64,000 nucleotides of DNA from an uncultured Muribaculum sp. (lineage in GTDB: Bacteria > Bacteroidota > Bacteroidia > Bacteroidales > Muribaculaceae): contig CAJTSJ010000003.1 in the NCBI GenBank assembly GCA_910578785.1, positions 1-64,000 of the forward strand, written 5' to 3'. The notes beneath the pieces are model-generated. The model saw only the letters and a program-made list of their open reading frames with translations. It was not told the DNA's origin and ran no database searches. Position numbers and translations under genes: made by a program. This document shows positions 8,604-17,578 of the stretch, piece after piece (position 1 is the stretch's first letter; each line of letters starts with the position of its first letter).

Positions 8604-9764
8604 TTATTTATTGTCAGCAAACAGCTTGGGGACAAACTCTTTGAGACATCTGCGCCATGTCAGGAATTCATGGGCCGTCCCGGGCGACTCGTAGTATACC
8701 GTGTTGATTCCGGCAGAATTCAATCCGTCGCTCAGATTTTTGGTACGTTCGGGGTGTTCTTCCGATCCAATGCCAAGGAAGAACAGATGCACCTTGTCGT
8801 TAAACGCCTTGCGGTCCTTGAACACACCGCCGTATACAGTATCGAGATTTTTCAGGTCGATACTTCCTGCACCGCTGAAACCTCCGATATAAGAGAACTT
8901 GTCAATGTTGTTGAGCGTGGTGTTGAAAGTAAGCAGACCACCCCACGACAGTCCGGCCATGGCACGGTTTTCACGATCTGTAAGAGTGCGGAAGTTAGCT
9001 TCAATGTGAGGTATGATTTCTTCAACCAGAATCGAGGGGAACTGACCGCCGAAACGTTTCATGGCCTCTTCACGCGATTCGCCCTGCTTGATGTTGAACG
9101 ACTCGATGTTGCCGTTGTCCATCACCACAATCATCGGCTTGGCCGCTCCTTCCGCAATAAGGTTGTCCATGATCAGATTCATCTTACCCTGGTTAGCCCA
9201 GCTTGTCTCATTCTCGCCCATGCCGTGCTGCAGATAGAGCACCGGGTATTTCTTTGTATGGTCGTTATAGTATTCGGCGGGGGTATACACCATACAACGG
9301 CGCCACTCATTGCGGATTTTTGAAAAATACCAGCTCTGGTTGACCAATCCGTGAGGCACATCCTTCATGGCGTAATAGTCGCCGTCCTCTTCCGGAATTT
9401 CAACACCGCTCACCCAACGTCCCATCCCGAAGAAAGGCTTGCCGTTAGGGTCGGCGGCGGCCACTCCATCTATTATAACCTGATAATAATGGAATCCCAC
9501 TACTTCAGGTTCCTTAGAAACGAGCGACCAATAGCCGTCGGCCTCCTTGGTCATTTCGCCTCTAAAACTGATTTCCACCTTCTTTGCATCGGGGGCATAG
9601 ACACGGAAGTGTACACGGCCGTCCTTGCCGATACGGGGATACTCCGCGCCGTTGATGTTATGCTCGTTGGCCACCGTACCTTCGGGGAAGACTAAGGCCT
9701 GCGCACCCGCAACAAAAGGAACAGTAAGCAATGTGGCCGTGAGCACTCGAATTAATTTGTTCAT
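8604..9764 (-). CDS. CE1-like esterase with N-terminal E-set domain
   Basis: 386 residues. Signal peptide to about residue 22, an E-set/CBM48-like Ig domain (about 40-125, VHFRVYAPDAKKVEISFRG, FHYYQVIIDG), then an esterase alpha/beta-hydrolase domain with YPVLYLQHGMGE, the nucleophile elbow GLSWGG (S273) and catalytic H365 in GTAHEFLTW. This is the arrangement of feruloyl and acetyl xylan esterases of the CE1 group. First gene of the operon ending with the GH43 at 6317. A close paralogue heads the second operon at 17579. Removing acetyl or feruloyl groups would expose the xylan chain for the GH43 enzymes; the ester type is not readable from sequence. Confidence 0.9.
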   Translation of the reverse strand: MNKLIRVLTATLLTVPFVAGAQALVFPEGTVANEHNINGAEYPRIGKDGRVHFRVYAPDAKKVEISFRGEMTKEADGYWSLVSKEPEVVGFHYYQVIIDGVAAADPNGKPFFGMGRWVSGVEIPEEDGDYYAMKDVPHGLVNQSWYFSKIRNEWRRCMVYTPAEYYNDHTKKYPVLYLQHGMGENETSWANQGKMNLIMDNLIAEGAAKPMIVVMDNGNIESFNIKQGESREEAMKRFGGQFPSILVEEIIPHIEANFRTLTDRENRAMAGLSWGGLLTFNTTLNNIDKFSYIGGFSGAGSIDLKNLDTVYGGVFKDRKAFNDKVHLFFLGIGSEEHPERTKNLSDGLNSAGINTVYYESPGTAHEFLTWRRCLKEFVPKLFADNK

Positions 9765-9855
9765 TGTTCAATATTTTGTGTTAATGATTAGCCGCAATTG
9801 TCGCCTTCAGTCCGGACCAAATAAATGATAAAACCGGGAACAGCAACTTTTATCG

Positions 9856-9863
9856 CAAAAATA
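9856..9863 (-). promoter_or_regulatory. -7 element of the esterase/GH43 operon
   Basis: Minus-strand TATTTTTG matches TAnnTTTG, about 92 bases before the esterase ATG. A convincing -33 element was not found at the right spacing, so this is a moderate call. Confidence 0.45.
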
Positions 9864-9972
9864 GAGCAACATAACAAAGATTGCATTCAATTTTGGACAT
9901 TTATTTTTCAATAATAGACATCTGCCCATACATATCTGAAATTTAAAATCGGGATATATTTTTAACCATTTA

Positions 9973-10007
9973 TTTTCGTCGAAATATAATTCTTTTGTCT
10001 AAATTTG
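9973..10007 (+). promoter_or_regulatory. Promoter of the HTCS gene
   Basis: TTTTCG (9973-9978), 21 bases, then TAAATTTG (10000-10007). It overlaps the TTG at 9995, which could otherwise serve as a start, and so supports initiation at the ATG at 10055. Confidence 0.65.
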
Positions 10008-10054
10008 CTATACCAACATATACCTATAACACCTTAACAAATCAAACCTTAGTC

Positions 10055-13000
10055 ATGAAAATAGCCATTATCGCATTATTGCTATTTTTGCCGATTAATA
10101 TTTTTGCCGGAAACAAACAGCAGTTCTACAACGCTTCCGACATATACGGTACGTCCATCATCGAACCGAACTCCATCTGCAAGGACCGCAGAGGATTCAT
10201 CTGGATTGCATCCAAAAGCGGAGTTTACCGTCTTTCCGACAACAACTGCAAACTTTACGTTCTGCCATATTCGTCGATGAACGTCGTTTCAGTCGAGATA
10301 ACCCACCGCGAAAACCGCCTTGTGGCGTTTACCAACCAGGGCGAAGTGTTCAGCTACGATCCGGTCGCAGACCGGTTTTCGTACTGCATGAACTTTCCCG
10401 AAATGATTAATCGCGACTCCGCATACCTGTCGCAGATTGAAATTGACGACAAAGGAGACATGTGGATAGCCAGCTCAAGCGGCCTGTACGTCTATAGCGA
10501 CTCGACTCTCGTGCCATTGGATGATGTGCGCGCAACCTTAGGCGACCTCGTGCACTACGACGCCAAGAGCCTCATTGCCGGAAGTCCCGAAGGCATATAT
10601 AAGATAGACACTTCAACGCACAAGGTGGACAAACTGTGCACTCCCGAGGGTGTGTTCCCTACAAGACTCTGCGTCGACATACCTAATAATAAAATCTGGG
10701 TCGGAACCATGGCCAACGGCCTGCACTACGTCGATCTCGGCTCCAAAACCATGAAAAGAGCCGGAGCCTCAAACTTCCCGAGACAATATGTCAGGGATAT
10801 CAAGCTGATATCCGACTCTACAATCTGGTGCGGAATCGACGGACGTGGAGTGTGGGAACTGTCGCGCGACGGCAACCGCGTCATTACAAACTATCAGGAG
10901 AATTCCGACAATCCGGCATCAATCGGAGGAAACGGCGTGCAGGACATGCTCTATGACAACGAAGAACGAATATGGGTCTGCTCATACACGGGAGGAGTAT
11001 CCGTGGCCGACATCAATCCGACCACAGCGGTAAGATACACCCACCAGATCAACAACAATAATTCACTGATCAACAACTATGTCTATGACATAGCAGAAGA
11101 TGCTTACGGCCAGCTGTGGATAGGCACCAACAGCGGTTTGAGCTGCTGGGACAAATCCTCAAATAAATGGACCAATTTTTTCGGCAACGATAAGAACGAA
11201 TCGTTTATAGTACAGGCTGTATGCCTCGACGACAACGGAAACATCTGGGCCGGAACATATTCCCACGGAGCATACGTAATAGACACGAAAAACAAGACCA
11301 TAAAAGCTCATCACACCATGCCCGGGGGCATCCTGTCCAATACAGGATTCGTGTTTGACATACTTAAAGACCACAACGGCGACATATGGTTAGCCGGCAT
11401 GATAGGAGATATAATGAAGTTTGATGCGAAGAACGGCACCTTCGAGTCATATCCGTCAATACCGGTGACAACCATGGTTGAACTAAACGACAGTACACTG
11501 TTGTTAGGAAGCACCAGCCGACTGCTTGCGCTCAACACTAAAACGCGCGAATATTCGGCAATCATATCTAACTATGTCATACGCGACATCGACATCTTTG
11601 ACGGCAATATCTGGATAGGAAGTTCCGGCAACGGGCTGATATGCCACAACATCGAATCAGGGAAGACGGAAAAATATGATACCCGCCAGGGCTTTCCAGC
11701 CAACCATGTCAACAGCGTCACCATACATGACGGCGACCTCTGGCTCGGAACGGACATCGGATTATGCAGGTTCGACGTAAAAAACCGCATAGTGACCGAA
11801 TGTCGTCTTCCTGCCTCCTCCGCCGGATATAATTTCACCTCCGACGCATCCATCTGCCTTAACGACGGGAATACCGCCTGGGGTACAAGCAAGGGCTTGC
11901 TGGTAGTGTCGCCCGAATCCACTCCATCGAGCGATTATCCCGGACACATATATCTCGACGACATACTGCTTTCGGGAAAATCCATACACGAAATCGAAAA
12001 ACTGGCTCCCTCCATACCGTTGGACAGCATCGAAAAGCTGACATTGGACTACACCCACAACAACATAACCTTCAATCTGCTTCCTTTGGGCACAAACAAT
12101 ACGTCAGCATTGTTTTCCCACAAGCTGGACGGAGTTGACGACAACTGGACCAACCCGTCAAGCGCCAACACCATCAGCTACGACAATCTACTGCCGGGCG
12201 ACTACACCCTGCACATACGCATGCACAACCCCGACGTGGTTAAGGAACGACACATACAGCTAAGCATAACCCCTCCATTCTGGGCCACATGGTGGTTCAA
12301 AATGCTGGCTACGTGCATGATTATATTGATGTTGCTGTTCGTTATCAGATACTACGTGCATCGACTTAACCGCAAAAATGCAGAAAGCAAGCTTCAGTTT
12401 TTTGTCACTACCGCCCACGACCTTCGCACGGCACTTACACTCATAAAAGCACCCATCGAAGAACTCAAATACTCAAAAGACCTTACCGTATCAGACAGAG
12501 AGTGCATCCGCATGGCATCCGAACATGTCAAACGGCTCTCGGCTGTCACCACAAAACTTCTGGATTTTCAGAAGATTGACATCGGCAAAACACAACTGAA
12601 CTTTAACCCCCAGGACATCGTGGCGTTTATCAGAACCCGAATAAGCATGTTCTCGTCACTGGCCGACCAGAAATCAATCATTATAGAGTTTCACCACGAC
12701 AAAGATTCTTATGTCACATCTGTCGACATCAATAAAATGGAGCAGATTGTCGACAACCTTATCTCGAATGCAATCAAATACTCCCCGGTGCTGTCGACAA
12801 TCGAAGTAGCCTTTTCCGGCAACGACAAGAATTGGAGCCTCAGCGTTACAGACCATGGTATAGGAATCTGCAAAAAAGACCAGCGCAAACTCTTCAGTGA
12901 ATTTTACAGGGGCAGCAACGCCATCAACTCCCACATTGTAGGGTCGGGAATAGGGCTTGCACTGGTAAAGAAGCTTGTCGACATCCATGGCGGACGCATA

Positions 13001-13900
13001 CGCTTCGAAAGCCAGGAGAATGTCGGATCAAAATTTGAGGTATGTATACCCTACAACCGTCCCGAATCATCGGCAGAAGAGGTAACGGCTGAAACTCCGG
13101 AGCATGTACCGTCCACTTACGACCATTCCAACGAAGACATGCGAGTGCTTATCTGCGAGGACAACGACGACCTGCGGCAGTTTATGGCCAATGCCCTTGG
13201 CCGGCAATTCAGTGTGACGGCCGTAGCCGACGGCGAAGATGCGTGGAACCATATCAAGGAGAGCCTCCCCGACCTCATCGTTTCAGACATCATGATGCCG
13301 AATATGGATGGATTCGAACTGTGCAGACTTGTCAAGTCGACATTCGAGACTTCGCACATACCCCTGATTCTCCTCAGCGCCCTTACCGAGCAGGCCGATG
13401 AACTTCAGGGACTCGGACTCGGGGCCGACGACTACATGACAAAACCTTTCGACGTAAAGACTCTGTCTCAGCGAATCGCCTCAACCATCCGCAACCGCCG
13501 CAACATAGGCTCGCGTATAATGGCCCAGGGCATGTCAACCCAACAGCAGCTGCAGAAGGAAGAAGAACCCGTCAACCCCCTAAACGACGAATTTGTAAGG
13601 AAAGCTATCGACGTAATCACCAGACACCTTGACAACACCGAATTCGGCAAAGAGGAGTTTGCACAGGAGATGGGCGTCAGCACGTCATTGCTGTTCAAAA
13701 AGATAAAGGCTCTGACCGGCCTGTCGATAGTCGACTTCATCAAGAAAGTGCGTATGGAGCATGCCATGAGATTGGTCAACGACCAGTCTCTGTCTATCAG
13801 CGACATCGCCTACCAGTGCGGATTCTCAACCATCGGCTATTTCAGCACCGTATTCAAGAAACATTTCGGAAAGACTCCTTCGGAATGCAGAAAGCAATAA
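10055..13900 (+). CDS. Hybrid two-component system sensor/regulator (HTCS)
   Basis: 1281 residues from the ATG at 10055, which opens a signal peptide (MKIAIIALLLFLPINIFAG). Order: periplasmic two-propeller sensor built from repeats of the type GLWIGTNSGL and DIWLAG (about 25-630), Y_Y_Y domain (about 640-740), transmembrane helix (about 748-770), HisKA with phospho-acceptor H788 (AHDLRTALTL), HATPase (about 890-1000, VGSGIGLALVKKLV), receiver with D1078 (SDIMMPNMDGF), and AraC-type HTH (about 1189-1281). These one-protein phosphorelays sense oligosaccharides and activate polysaccharide utilisation genes. It sits between two minus-strand hemicellulase operons, both likely targets. All key phosphorelay residues are present. 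Confidence 0.97.
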   Translation: MKIAIIALLLFLPINIFAGNKQQFYNASDIYGTSIIEPNSICKDRRGFIWIASKSGVYRLSDNNCKLYVLPYSSMNVVSVEITHRENRLVAFTNQGEVFSYDPVADRFSYCMNFPEMINRDSAYLSQIEIDDKGDMWIASSSGLYVYSDSTLVPLDDVRATLGDLVHYDAKSLIAGSPEGIYKIDTSTHKVDKLCTPEGVFPTRLCVDIPNNKIWVGTMANGLHYVDLGSKTMKRAGASNFPRQYVRDIKLISDSTIWCGIDGRGVWELSRDGNRVITNYQENSDNPASIGGNGVQDMLYDNEERIWVCSYTGGVSVADINPTTAVRYTHQINNNNSLINNYVYDIAEDAYGQLWIGTNSGLSCWDKSSNKWTNFFGNDKNESFIVQAVCLDDNGNIWAGTYSHGAYVIDTKNKTIKAHHTMPGGILSNTGFVFDILKDHNGDIWLAGMIGDIMKFDAKNGTFESYPSIPVTTMVELNDSTLLLGSTSRLLALNTKTREYSAIISNYVIRDIDIFDGNIWIGSSGNGLICHNIESGKTEKYDTRQGFPANHVNSVTIHDGDLWLGTDIGLCRFDVKNRIVTECRLPASSAGYNFTSDASICLNDGNTAWGTSKGLLVVSPESTPSSDYPGHIYLDDILLSGKSIHEIEKLAPSIPLDSIEKLTLDYTHNNITFNLLPLGTNNTSALFSHKLDGVDDNWTNPSSANTISYDNLLPGDYTLHIRMHNPDVVKERHIQLSITPPFWATWWFKMLATCMIILMLLFVIRYYVHRLNRKNAESKLQFFVTTAHDLRTALTLIKAPIEELKYSKDLTVSDRECIRMASEHVKRLSAVTTKLLDFQKIDIGKTQLNFNPQDIVAFIRTRISMFSSLADQKSIIIEFHHDKDSYVTSVDINKMEQIVDNLISNAIKYSPVLSTIEVAFSGNDKNWSLSVTDHGIGICKKDQRKLFSEFYRGSNAINSHIVGSGIGLALVKKLVDIHGGRIRFESQENVGSKFEVCIPYNRPESSAEEVTAETPEHVPSTYDHSNEDMRVLICEDNDDLRQFMANALGRQFSVTAVADGEDAWNHIKESLPDLIVSDIMMPNMDGFELCRLVKSTFETSHIPLILLSALTEQADELQGLGLGADDYMTKPFDVKTLSQRIASTIRNRRNIGSRIMAQGMSTQQQLQKEEEPVNPLNDEFVRKAIDVITRHLDNTEFGKEEFAQEMGVSTSLLFKKIKALTGLSIVDFIKKVRMEHAMRLVNDQSLSISDIAYQCGFSTIGYFSTVFKKHFGKTPSECRKQ

Positions 13901-13927
13901 AAAAAGCCCTGCCCCTCACGGGGCAGG
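13899..13927 (-). terminator. Terminator of the GH43/GH8 operon, convergent with HTCS
   Basis: CCTGCCCC-GTGA-GGGGCAGG stem followed on the minus strand by a run of T residues (13905-13899). The plus strand lacks a clear T run after the stem. Confidence 0.65.
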
Positions 13928-13983
13928 ACCACTAAAACAACCTATTTTATCTAATCATCCATGAAAAATTGTAACTTACGGAT

Positions 13984-15006
13984 TTATCGTGTCTGAACTA
14001 CCGGTATCATCAGTCCGTCAGCGTCGTAGCGCAATGTATCGACACAAACGGAACGACGGCCTATGGCACCTTTGTGTCCGTCAAGTTCGAGAACGGCATT
14101 ATGGTAGAACAGATACCAGGCACCATTGAATTCTACGATTCCCGGATGAATTGTGAAGCTGTTCTCTGCCGCTCCTGTCAGTTCGCCGCGGGGAGTCCAG
14201 GGACCCTTCATCGAGGGAGCGGTGGCATAAGCTATCGTCTCACCGCCCTTGCCAATGGACGCATAAGTCAAGTAGTAAGTGTCGTTAACCTTATGGAGCC
14301 ACGGACCTTCCACATATTTAGGCAGATCCACTACCTCAATTTCACCGTCAATTTCCACCATGTTAAGCTTCAGCTTTGCCAGGAAGCAGGTTCCGTTGCC
14401 CCAGCAGAGCCACGCATCGTCACCGTCAATAAGAACGGTGGGGTCGATATCGTTCCACCATCCACGCTTACCGTTGTCTGTCATGTCGTCGCTGACAAGC
14501 GGACGGCCTATGGCATCTACGAACGGACCGGTAGGACTGTCGCTGACAGCAACGCCGACAGCCTTGCCTACGTAGGGTTCACCGCCCTGAACTGTAGTGT
14601 AATAATAGAATTTACCATCCTTTTCAACCACCTGCGATGCCCATGCCTCGCCAACAGCCCACTCGAAATCAGTAGGGCGGAGCACAGAGCCGTGGTCTGT
14701 CCAGGTCTTCATATCATCGGTAGAATAGCACAACCATTCGGTGATGTTGAACTCCTTGCCTCCCGATGCCGAATCCTGGCCTTCGTAAAACTCGTCGTGG
14801 CCCACATAGAGATACAGACGCCCGTCATGTACCATCGGAGCCGGGTCGGCGGTAAACTTGTCGCGGACAATAGGATTGCCGTTAAACACAAACGTCTTCA
14901 GGGTATCGGCGGTATCCGTCGATTCGGCACCTTTTTGCGTATTGCCGCTTCCGCAGGCACTGAGCATAGCTGTCAGGCCTAAAATAATCGCACTGATTTT
15001 TTGCAT
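13984..15006 (-). CDS. GH43 beta-xylosidase/arabinofuranosidase-type lipoprotein
   Basis: 340 residues. The signal ends in a lipobox (MLSAC, Cys18), so it is probably a membrane-anchored enzyme. Catalytic acids of GH43 are visible: D54 (FTADPAP), D188 (NDIDPTV) and E233 (YVEGPWL). The chain is a single propeller with no extra module. It is the last gene of an operon with the GH43-CBM6-GH8 fusion (34 bases upstream) and the second esterase. It likely releases xylose or arabinose from oligosaccharides after import; linkage preference cannot be told. Confidence 0.92.
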   Translation of the reverse strand: MQKISAIILGLTAMLSACGSGNTQKGAESTDTADTLKTFVFNGNPIVRDKFTADPAPMVHDGRLYLYVGHDEFYEGQDSASGGKEFNITEWLCYSTDDMKTWTDHGSVLRPTDFEWAVGEAWASQVVEKDGKFYYYTTVQGGEPYVGKAVGVAVSDSPTGPFVDAIGRPLVSDDMTDNGKRGWWNDIDPTVLIDGDDAWLCWGNGTCFLAKLKLNMVEIDGEIEVVDLPKYVEGPWLHKVNDTYYLTYASIGKGGETIAYATAPSMKGPWTPRGELTGAAENSFTIHPGIVEFNGAWYLFYHNAVLELDGHKGAIGRRSVCVDTLRYDADGLMIPVVQTR

Positions 15007-15040
15007 TGTAAATATTGTTTTATCAGTTATGGCAATCCGA

Positions 15041-17572
15041 TTAATTGGCGGGTTCTATGATTCTGTAATTGCCGCTTAGGTGCATGAAAGCAAACAATCG
15101 TAAAAGTCCGTCGTAGTAAGCGTCGAAATAACCGTCCTCATAAGGCTCGTGGCGTGCATTCCACAACCGGTCCACAAACTCACGGCTCTTCACGTCGGTA
15201 GCAGCCAGCGAGGCGGCCGCCGATGTGGCTACAAGTCCGAGCGAATGGCGCAAAGTCCTGTATCCCCCTGCATCAAGGATTTGCTCAACATCTGAACCGT
15301 CGACATTGTATTGGTCGACAAAATCATCTATACCCTTGGCATACAGAAAGGCCTGTATGCGGTCGGCATAAGCGCGCTGCCATTCGCCATCGGCACACGA
15401 CCAGGAATAGTCAAGCGCGATATTCATCGGCACTCGCCATGAATCGAAGCGGAAAGCATCGCCTACTATGCGGTTGCTTCCGAGGAGCGAGCCGTCGTAG
15501 TTGCTATAGTCAGGGTTCAGACCGGTGACAGGATGGGTACATTTATGAAGATACTCCCTGCTTATGTCGGCACATTCCTGCCAGAACTTATCGCGTCCGT
15601 CGCCGAGCCAGCGGGCCCAGATTTCGTAGAAAGCAGGCACGTGGTATGACGGGTCGGTGAAACGTCCGCCCCAGTTGTCAGGAGTGAACGTAATCATTTT
15701 GTGCTCTACATTTATGACGGGGGCTGTTCTTGACTTGCCGGTCTTCATCATAGAGCAGTCGATGATATTCCGCGCTTCAGCTCCATAATCTATACCTGTA
15801 GCATCGCCCCAACGGTTTGACGCGAATATCAGTGAAGTGACGAAATACAACTCTCCGTCGGAAGCGGCGCCATGCGAATTGCGTGTGCCGTCGGTCTTGC
15901 AGCTCCATGCAAAATATCCCTTGTTGTCGCCGTCCTGATGCTGCATATATTTTTTGCTCCATCGCCAAAGACGGTCAAAAACGTCCTTTTTATCGAGCTG
16001 CACTGCTATCATCATGCCGTATGACATGCCTTCTGTACGGACATCGTGGTTTTTTATGTCGCTTATATATGCCATGCTGTCGCCTACTTCGAAATACACT
16101 TTGTCAGGGCCATGGAAGAGAGCTCTGTATATCGAGTCGAGCTTGCTGTCTATCTCATTCTGCGGATATCCCATCTCGGCAAAAAGGTTGCGGTACTTGC
16201 CGGTGCTGAAAGCCCCTTCGCGCCAGGGAAGCGCATCGAAGCCCACCCAGTCGACCTCTACATTAGAACCTCCGGCCAACGACACATAAAGGTCATGCTT
16301 GCCTTTCACGTCAGCCTTATTGACCGGTACATTCACTTCTGTCCATGTCTTGCCGGGCTTAACCTTCACTTCGGCCACGATATCGGACTTTTTCAGTCCG
16401 TCGACCGAAACGGCCAATACGCCACCCTTAGGAGCAAGCACACGCGCTGTCAGCATTGCCACCGGTTTGTCGCCGAAGTCCACGGTATTATATCTTACCC
16501 AGGCTCCGCGCTTCTTGAAAATGGTTTTCCATCCTTCAAAGCAGTTGTCCGGATTAAGATAGTCAATCGAAGCGGTTCTGGGCGATATATCGCTGTAGCG
16601 GTCAACCTGGATTCGTGTACGTGCATCAGTGATTCCGACACCTCTAAGAGTAGGCTTTACCTGCACGATGGTTCCGTCGGGATTGAAGCTTATCGAATCG
16701 ATGCGCGCCGAACGGTTTTTGTCGAATTTGGGAGAATAGTCATTGTGATGATAGAATATGTACCACTGGCCGTTATACTCAACAATAGAGTGATGGTTGG
16801 TCCAGCACTGCGACGGCCACTGCTCCATGATAAGTCCCTTGAATTCAAACGGGCCTAACGGCGAATCGCCCATGGCATAGGCCAGAGTCTCGGTCTTGTC
16901 CTGCACCCAGGGGAAAGTGTAGTAATACTTGTCGCCGCGCTTGAACACGAACGGTCCCTCTTTAAAACCTTCCGGCAGGCCCTCGATATTGACCGGTTCG
17001 GAAGCCAGACTGACCATGTCGTCGTTAAGCTTGGCACCCTTCATTCCCATTCCCGACCAATAGATGTAGCTTGAGCCGTCATCGTCAATCAGCACACAGG
17101 GGTCTATACCGGAAATTCCCTCTATAGGAGTGCGCATAGGCATAAACGGACCTTCGGGGTTCTGTCCTATGGCCACACCCACACGGAATCCCTTTCCGTC
17201 CTTCGGCCCGGCAGGGAAATAGAAGTAGTAATTACCGTTCTTATATACGCAGTCCGGAGCCCACATAGTGTATGACTTTGAATTGACCCAGGGAACCGTG
17301 GTCTGTGACACAATCACACCATGGTCGGTCCAGTCGGTCAGATTTTCCGACGAGAACACGTGGTAGTCGCCCATACAGAACCATTCCTTAAGCTCCTCTA
17401 TAGGACTTGGAATGTCATGCGAGGGGTACATGTATATCTTATTATTGAATACTCTGGCTGTAGGGTCGGCTGTAAACTGATTGCGAATGACAGGGTTTTG
17501 TGCCGACATCGAGCCCTGTGCCATCATGCCGGCCAACGCCAGCACAACAGCCTTTTTGCCTGATTTAAACAT
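15041..17572 (-). CDS. Bimodular GH43-CBM6-GH8 xylan-degrading enzyme
   Basis: 843 residues with a short signal peptide (to about 24). The N-terminal GH43 propeller (about 25-315) has D36, D157 and E205 as the three acids. A CBM6-like beta-sandwich follows (about 325-450, ending VEVDWVGFDALPW). The C-terminal part (about 455-835) is GH8: acid E514 in TEGMSYGMM, D572 in ASDGELYF (58 residues later, the spacing I recall for reducing-end xylose-releasing exo-oligoxylanases), and likely base D710 in FRFDSWRVP. Thus one chain may trim side chains or non-reducing ends and release reducing-end xylose. Middle gene of an operon, 6 bases after the esterase stop. No frameshift joins the halves; the fusion is continuous. 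Confidence 0.93.
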   Translation of the reverse strand: MFKSGKKAVVLALAGMMAQGSMSAQNPVIRNQFTADPTARVFNNKIYMYPSHDIPSPIEELKEWFCMGDYHVFSSENLTDWTDHGVIVSQTTVPWVNSKSYTMWAPDCVYKNGNYYFYFPAGPKDGKGFRVGVAIGQNPEGPFMPMRTPIEGISGIDPCVLIDDDGSSYIYWSGMGMKGAKLNDDMVSLASEPVNIEGLPEGFKEGPFVFKRGDKYYYTFPWVQDKTETLAYAMGDSPLGPFEFKGLIMEQWPSQCWTNHHSIVEYNGQWYIFYHHNDYSPKFDKNRSARIDSISFNPDGTIVQVKPTLRGVGITDARTRIQVDRYSDISPRTASIDYLNPDNCFEGWKTIFKKRGAWVRYNTVDFGDKPVAMLTARVLAPKGGVLAVSVDGLKKSDIVAEVKVKPGKTWTEVNVPVNKADVKGKHDLYVSLAGGSNVEVDWVGFDALPWREGAFSTGKYRNLFAEMGYPQNEIDSKLDSIYRALFHGPDKVYFEVGDSMAYISDIKNHDVRTEGMSYGMMIAVQLDKKDVFDRLWRWSKKYMQHQDGDNKGYFAWSCKTDGTRNSHGAASDGELYFVTSLIFASNRWGDATGIDYGAEARNIIDCSMMKTGKSRTAPVINVEHKMITFTPDNWGGRFTDPSYHVPAFYEIWARWLGDGRDKFWQECADISREYLHKCTHPVTGLNPDYSNYDGSLLGSNRIVGDAFRFDSWRVPMNIALDYSWSCADGEWQRAYADRIQAFLYAKGIDDFVDQYNVDGSDVEQILDAGGYRTLRHSLGLVATSAAASLAATDVKSREFVDRLWNARHEPYEDGYFDAYYDGLLRLFAFMHLSGNYRIIEPAN

Positions 17573-17578
17573 AAACGG

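Noticed and set aside
14074..14982. 302-codon plus-strand frame opposite the GH43 lipoprotein
   Set aside because: Antisense shadow; the GH43 catalytic acids lie on the minus strand.
15041..17572. Two separate genes (GH43 and GH8) wrongly joined
   Set aside because: One uninterrupted frame with a CBM6-like linker and no internal stop, start signal or second signal peptide, so the fusion is real.
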